From positions 1 through 9,182 of the forward strand of contig FR880800.1 in NCBI GenBank assembly GCA_000434615.1: a stretch of 9,182 bases of DNA. The letters are read 5' to 3'. A program made the translations under genes and the position numbers. The notes under the pieces were generated by a model that saw nothing but the letters and a program-made list of their open reading frames with translations, did no database searches and had not been told where the DNA came from. Source of the stretch: Clostridium sp. CAG:510. Its GTDB lineage: Bacteria; Bacillota; Clostridia; Lachnospirales; Lachnospiraceae. Positions 6,244-9,182 of the stretch are shown in pieces (positions within the stretch are counted from its first letter, which is position 1; the number at the start of each line of letters is the position of its first letter).

Positions 6244-6744
6244 TTATGCATGCTCTTCCTTGCGTTTCCACATAATAAGGGCATCCTCCTTCGGCTTTTC
6301 ATAAAAGCCGGGGCGTATGCCTTCACCCTTAAAACCAAGTGCTTCGTAAAGTCTTATGGCAGATTCGTTTCCCGCCCGTACTTCCAGCGTGTAATCCGTA
6401 ATCCCCATGCGTTCTCCCTGCTTCATAAGAAGGGTCAGCATTCGTCTGCCGATACCCTGTTTCCGCTTCGCAGGCTCCACTGCCACATTGCAGATGTCGC
6501 CGTCCGTCCATGCCCGGAATACCCCGCAGTAACCGGCAAGCTGTCCGTCCTGCCACACGGTCAGGAAAAAGGCATCGGGGTTGTCCACGGTGTCGCAGAA
6601 TGCCTGCTCCGACCATGGCTCGCTGAAGCATTCTTTTTCCAGCGCCGCTACCTCGGCGGAATCTTCTTTTGTAAGCATCCGAAACAACAGTCCGTCCTCC
6701 GCTTCATAGGAAAAATTTCCCGGCTTTGCCGTCCTACTGTCCAT
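6244..6744 (-). CDS. rimI: RimI-type protein N-alpha-acetyltransferase
   Basis: GNAT-fold cytosolic enzyme that acetylates protein N-termini with acetyl-CoA; the classical target is ribosomal protein bS18. The core starts at about residue 20 (LLFRMLTKEDSAEVAALEKECF). The acetyl-CoA site is NVAVEPAKRKQGIGRRML (86-103), and LEVRAGNESAIRLYEALGF followed by a FYEKPKEDALIM ending completes the RimI signature. The family's usual YY is FY here. At 166 residues it is somewhat longer than the roughly 150 typical of RimI because of an 18-residue N-terminal extension. The ATG at 6744 overlaps the tsaB end by 11 nt and has GGAGG about 9 nt upstream. RimI next to tsaB is a common arrangement in Firmicutes. 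Substrate assignment is by family only. Confidence 0.92.
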   Translation of the reverse strand: MDSRTAKPGNFSYEAEDGLLFRMLTKEDSAEVAALEKECFSEPWSEQAFCDTVDNPDAFFLTVWQDGQLAGYCGVFRAWTDGDICNVAVEPAKRKQGIGRRMLTLLMKQGERMGITDYTLEVRAGNESAIRLYEALGFKGEGIRPGFYEKPKEDALIMWKRKEEHA

Positions 6745-7447
6745 CCTTTGCCGCCTCCTGCTCCATGCGTTCTCTTTCCGCCTGGCTTAAGCGCAGGTAA
6801 ATGGGCTGATGGGCTGCCGCCGGTACGGTCCTTCCTTCTTTGAAATAAATTTCACCCAGAGCAGCCACAGAACCGGCACGCTGTCTGTTCATGTGGGCGG
6901 GTGCAAAGAAGTACGGTACCTTCACACCGTTTTCCAGTTGTTCTTTGTAAACGGGAACACCGTCACCCAGAAAGATGACTTCCCTTCCCAGTTCGTTTAC
7001 GGCTGCTATAATATCCGCCACATCCACGGCACACTGGTCCTTTAACACCCGGATGCCGTCCGAAACTTCATACAGACCGGTATACACCTGATTTCTGCGG
7101 GCGTCCATAAGCGGGCAGACCACCTTGTCCGTACCGTATAAATTGTATGCCAGTCCCTCCACGGTTTTCACTTCCACAATGGGACAATCCATGGCAAGCG
7201 CCAGTCCCTTTGCGGTAGCGGAGCCGATGCGAAGTCCGGTGAAGGAACCGGGGCCCGCTGCCACGGCAATGGCATCCACCGTGGATAAATCTAATTCTAT
7301 CATGTCCTTCACAGCCTGCAGCATGGGCAGCAGCGTCTGGGAATGCGTTTTTTTATAATTGACAGTGTATTCCGCGGTGAGGACATCATCCTCTGCAACC
7401 GCCACGGATGCTACCAGTCCCGAACTGTCAAGCGCCAGTATTTTCAC
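6734..7447 (-). CDS. tsaB: t6A biosynthesis scaffold protein TsaB
   Basis: Non-catalytic ASKHA-fold partner that binds TsaD and TsaE for tRNA t6A37 formation. At 237 residues it has the normal length. Characteristic stretches are MKILALDSSGLVASVAV at the N-terminus, THSQTLLPML, AVAAGPGSFTGLRIGSATAKGLA and PLMDARRNQVYTGLY. It lacks the HxxxH metal site seen in TsaD, as expected for TsaB. The start codon is GTG (7445-7447), with the Shine-Dalgarno-like AAGGATGG about 9 nt upstream. It follows tsaE after 17 nt and overlaps rimI by 11 nt. The C-terminal tail is charged (QAERERMEQEAAKDGQ). Confidence 0.95.
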   Translation of the reverse strand: MKILALDSSGLVASVAVAEDDVLTAEYTVNYKKTHSQTLLPMLQAVKDMIELDLSTVDAIAVAAGPGSFTGLRIGSATAKGLALAMDCPIVEVKTVEGLAYNLYGTDKVVCPLMDARRNQVYTGLYEVSDGIRVLKDQCAVDVADIIAAVNELGREVIFLGDGVPVYKEQLENGVKVPYFFAPAHMNRQRAGSVAALGEIYFKEGRTVPAAAHQPIYLRLSQAERERMEQEAAKDGQ

Positions 7448-7464
7448 AATAATATTCCATCCTT

Positions 7465-7899
7465 TCAGTCCATTTCCTCGATGGTTATTTTTCGGTAATC
7501 AAAGCCCTTGTCCAGGCATTTTTCGATGGTAATGCGGGTATAACCCTTCGGGAGGATTTCCTCAATCAGGTTTGCCCACTCGATGAGGCAGACGCCCTCT
7601 CCGTAAAAGCAGTCCTCATAACCGATTTCATCCATTTCCTCAATATCCCCGATACGGTATACATCAAAATGATAAAACGGCATCCTGCCTTCGTCATATA
7701 CCTGCACGATGGTAAACGTGGGACTGCTTATGGGCTCGTCAATGCCGAGACCTTTTGCAAAGCCCTGGGTAAATACAGTCTTGCCAACGCCCAAATCGCC
7801 GATGAGGGTGTAAATCTGTCCCGGCTCTGCCGCTTTTCCCAGGCGCTCTCCCAATGCCCTTGTTTCCTGTTCTCCGTTTGTTTCAAAAATACAACTCAT
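7465..7899 (-). CDS. tsaE: t6A biosynthesis ATPase TsaE
   Basis: Small cytoplasmic ATPase that drives the TsaB-TsaD complex through its reaction cycle in t6A37 synthesis. The Walker A loop is GDLGVGKT (34-41); SSPTFTIVQVY (58-68) is the switch region, HFDVYRI (77-83) contains the conserved Asp79, and LIEWANLIEEILP with Glu107-Trp108 is the family C-terminal signature. At 144 residues it has normal length. The ATG at 7899 has AGGAAGG 6 nt upstream, a good ribosome binding site. It comes 20 nt after the ycxB-like gene and 17 nt before tsaB. Confidence 0.95.
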   Translation of the reverse strand: MSCIFETNGEQETRALGERLGKAAEPGQIYTLIGDLGVGKTVFTQGFAKGLGIDEPISSPTFTIVQVYDEGRMPFYHFDVYRIGDIEEMDEIGYEDCFYGEGVCLIEWANLIEEILPKGYTRITIEKCLDKGFDYRKITIEEMD

Positions 7900-7919
7900 G
7901 TACTGCCTTCCTGTCTGCG

Positions 7920-8396
7920 TTACTGTCTGATTTTTACTTTGGATGCCGGCAGGTGGGTTTCTATCACCTGAATCACCTGCGGGGTGTATTCGCCCATATC
8001 CCTTCTGGGAAAAATACAGGCATTTACTTTGGAGGTATAGACAATAATGCTGCGGTTCGTGGACACTGCCTTACGGATGTCCTCCCACTTCTGCATTTCC
8101 TCCGTGCCGTTCTGGGAGACATGGATGCCTTCATCGTCCAGCACATAATGCAGAGGCTCCTTGAATGCCGGATTGGCAAGTGCCTGCTGTCTGCTTCTTA
8201 AAAATAAGGTCCATGGCAGGTAGGCAAGCAGAATTGCACCTGCTATCACCATCAGATACCCTTTCATATACACACCGGCTATCACCATCAGGGCTCCCAC
8301 CACGCTGCCGAACAGGCCGGAAAATCCGCTGTAGGTATGACGGAGCATATAGTCGTATAAATCTCCCGCCTTCATATTTACATCAAATTCTATCAT
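7920..8396 (-). CDS. YcxB-family membrane protein
   Basis: Protein of 158 residues resembling the YcxB-like family of small Firmicutes membrane proteins, whose function is unknown. A short N-terminal segment (IEFDVNMKAGDLYDYMLRHTYSG) precedes two closely spaced membrane helices at about 27-44 and 46-65. The soluble C-terminal half folds like a small strand-rich domain (LHYVLDDEGIHVSQNGTEEMQKWEDIRKAVSTNRSIIVYTS). The ExxxxWxDIxK pattern and the closing FPRRDM are typical of the family. An AGGAAAGG site lies about 9 nt before the ATG. It is the first gene of the cluster after the mscL terminator, 20 nt ahead of tsaE. I find no convincing promoter in the 66-nt gap before it. Confidence 0.8.
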   Translation of the reverse strand: MIEFDVNMKAGDLYDYMLRHTYSGFSGLFGSVVGALMVIAGVYMKGYLMVIAGAILLAYLPWTLFLRSRQQALANPAFKEPLHYVLDDEGIHVSQNGTEEMQKWEDIRKAVSTNRSIIVYTSKVNACIFPRRDMGEYTPQVIQVIETHLPASKVKIRQ

Positions 8397-8453
8397 TCTT
8401 TCTTACCTTTCCTGCTGCCGGAGTACCTGGCGCCATTTTTCCCGTAATCCCAG

Positions 8454-8480
8454 AAAAAGCACCTACTCAGTAGGTGCTTT
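8454..8480 (-). terminator. Rho-independent terminator overlapping the mscL stop
   Basis: On the minus strand, AAAGCACCTAC pairs with GTAGGTGCTTT (8470-8480 with 8456-8466), an 11-bp perfect stem with a 3-nt loop, then TTTTTC. The 5' arm encodes the last residues of MscL (Lys-Ala-Pro-Thr-Glu) and the 3' arm contains the TAG stop at 8463-8465. It separates mscL from the ycxB/tsa cluster. On the plus strand only three T residues follow, so it acts mainly on the minus strand. Confidence 0.9.
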
Positions 8481-8909
8481 CAGATCTGACGTACAATGTG
8501 GACACCTTGTAGCTTCAATGCTGATTTCAGATTGACAGTACGGACATTTTTTCGTGGTGGGCGCCGCCGGCGCTTCTTCTTTGTGTGACAGCTTGTTCAT
8601 AAGCTTGACAAACATAAATACCACAAATGCCATAATGATAAAGTTAATCACATTGGAGATAAAGGATCCGTAATTAAAGGTCGCGGCTCCGGCTGCCTGT
8701 GCAGCTTCCAGTGTCGGATAGTAGGAACCGTCCAGAGAAATAAACCAGTTGGTAAAGTCTACTTTTCCGGTAAAGATACTTACGACTGGCATAATAATGT
8801 CATTTACCAGGGAATTTACAATGCCGGTAAAGGCGCTGCCGATAATCATACCGACTGCCAGATCAATCATGTTGCCGCGCAACGCAAATTTCTTAAACTC
8901 TTTTAACAT
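8463..8909 (-). CDS. mscL: large-conductance mechanosensitive channel with C-terminal zinc ribbon
   Basis: Pore-forming protein (a pentamer in the studied family members) that opens under membrane tension to release solutes in osmotic down-shock. The N-terminal helix MLKEFKKFALRGNMIDLAVGM leads into membrane helix 1 (about 14-46, with the glycine/alanine-rich pore segment). A periplasmic loop (about 50-80) follows, then membrane helix 2 (about 82-104, SFISNVINFIIMAFVVFMFVK). The tail from 120 on carries CPYC ... CPHC (Cys122, 125, 136, 139), a small zinc ribbon instead of the usual plain helical bundle. At 148 residues it is about normal to slightly long. AAAAGGAGA precedes the ATG with about 9 nt spacing. 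It has its own promoter and terminator, so it is probably monocistronic. Confidence 0.95.
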   Translation of the reverse strand: MLKEFKKFALRGNMIDLAVGMIIGSAFTGIVNSLVNDIIMPVVSIFTGKVDFTNWFISLDGSYYPTLEAAQAAGAATFNYGSFISNVINFIIMAFVVFMFVKLMNKLSHKEEAPAAPTTKKCPYCQSEISIEATRCPHCTSDLKAPTE

Positions 8910-8914
8910 GGTGC

Positions 8915-8988
8915 TTTCTCTCCTTTTAGTCTCTTGTATCTTACAAAAGCCATTTTTCTTTCTATATTATAGGGAAAAAGGAGAGAAA
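8915..8988 (-). repeat. 13-bp inverted repeat flanking the mscL promoter
   Basis: Perfect 13-bp arms at 8915-8927 and 8976-8988 (AAAAGGAGAGAAA and its complement) are separated by 48 nt. One arm is the mscL Shine-Dalgarno region; the other lies between the -35 and -10 boxes. The arms are purine/pyrimidine-biased, so low-complexity chance cannot be excluded. Confidence 0.7.
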
Positions 8989-8994
8989 AAGCAA
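8966..8994 (-). promoter_or_regulatory. mscL promoter
   Basis: On the minus strand a perfect TATAAT -10 (8966-8971) lies 17 nt after TTGCTT (8989-8994), which keeps the TTG of the -35 consensus. Transcription should start near 8959, leaving a leader of about 50 nt. The -35 box begins 7 nt after the stop codon of the upstream ribU-like gene. Confidence 0.72.
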
Positions 8995-9001
8995 GTCCTG
9001 A

Positions 9002-9182
9002 TTATCTGTGTCCTGTCTTTAAAATGGGACTTAACGGCTTGTAAATCAGCATGGTAAGTAAGGATATGACTCCGCCCTTTATAATGTTTATCGGTGCCAC
9101 CGCAAAACATACATAGGTTGTCAGGCTGGTGATGGCGGGATTAATGGCAGTTCCGCCGGCAATCAGGGCATCCAGAGGAATG
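9002..9182 (-). CDS. ECF transporter S component, RibU-like (3' end only)
   Basis: Only the last 59 codons and the TAA stop (9002-9004) are in the window; the gene continues beyond the right edge. The readable part ends in PLDALIAGGTAINPAITS, then a membrane helix (LTTYVCFAVAPINIIKGG) and VISLLTMLIYKPLSPILKTGHR. The APxNxIKG stretch and the YKxLSPILK ending resemble the last helix of riboflavin-specific S components (RibU) of energy-coupling-factor transporters, which capture the vitamin in the membrane. Other vitamin-specific S components are possible because the N-terminal half is not visible. No terminator is seen after the stop; the mscL promoter begins almost at once. Confidence 0.75.
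   Translation of the reverse strand, partial: IPLDALIAGGTAINPAITSLTTYVCFAVAPINIIKGGVISLLTMLIYKPLSPILKTGHR

Noticed and set aside
6229..6843. Open reading frame of 204 codons on the plus strand.
   Set aside because: It is antisense to rimI and the tsaB end, which are both clearly real by motifs. The translation has no family features.
8397..8453. Promoter for the ycxB/tsa cluster in the gap after mscL.
   Set aside because: No -35/-10 pair with reasonable spacing is visible. The promoter may lie inside mscL, or the cluster may rely on read-through.

Overview
The window looks like part of a Lachnospiraceae-type (Clostridia) chromosome. The basis is the Shine-Dalgarno-led gene starts, the tsaE-tsaB-rimI ... 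tsaD gene order, a LacI-sensor/GGDEF fusion, a YcxB-family protein, an MscL with a C-terminal zinc ribbon, and a RibU-like ECF transporter S component. I cannot name the genus from the sequence alone. Nearly all the DNA is ordinary, tightly packed core genome. I see no insertion sequence, prophage, CRISPR array or toxin/defence module.

Layout. Positions 72-303 hold two class II tRNA-Ser genes on the minus strand (anticodons GGA and UGA), both without an encoded CCA, behind one clear promoter (337-365). Diverging from them on the plus strand is a 659-residue cytoplasmic diguanylate cyclase (542-2521) with a LacI-like ligand-binding domain in place of a DNA-binding one, with its own extended -10 promoter. 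It converges on a long minus-strand gene cluster that, in transcription order, is ycxB-like (8396) - tsaE - tsaB - rimI - small four-cysteine protein - rnz - single-pass membrane protein - tsaD - ispD (ends 2545). Upstream of that cluster are mscL (8463-8909), with its own promoter and terminator, and the 3' end of a ribU-like gene running off the right edge.

How the genes fit together. TsaB, TsaE and TsaD make up three of the four proteins needed for the t6A37 modification of ANN-decoding tRNAs (the fourth, TsaC/TsaC2, is not here). RNase Z trims the 3' ends of tRNAs that lack an encoded CCA, such as the two tRNA-Ser genes in this window. The cluster is therefore largely a tRNA-maturation operon, with RimI (protein N-acetyltransferase) and IspD (isoprenoid precursor synthesis) as usual or opportunistic passengers. 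It also holds two uncharacterised proteins, the Cys4 protein and the membrane protein.

The most interesting points are regulatory layout rather than a new system. The dgc and ispD genes converge with only 23 bp between stop codons, and each appears to carry the other's transcription terminator inside its own 3' coding end. The mscL terminator includes its own last codons. A 13-bp inverted repeat flanks the mscL promoter and would mask the mscL Shine-Dalgarno sequence only in read-through transcripts. I found no convincing undescribed biological system here.
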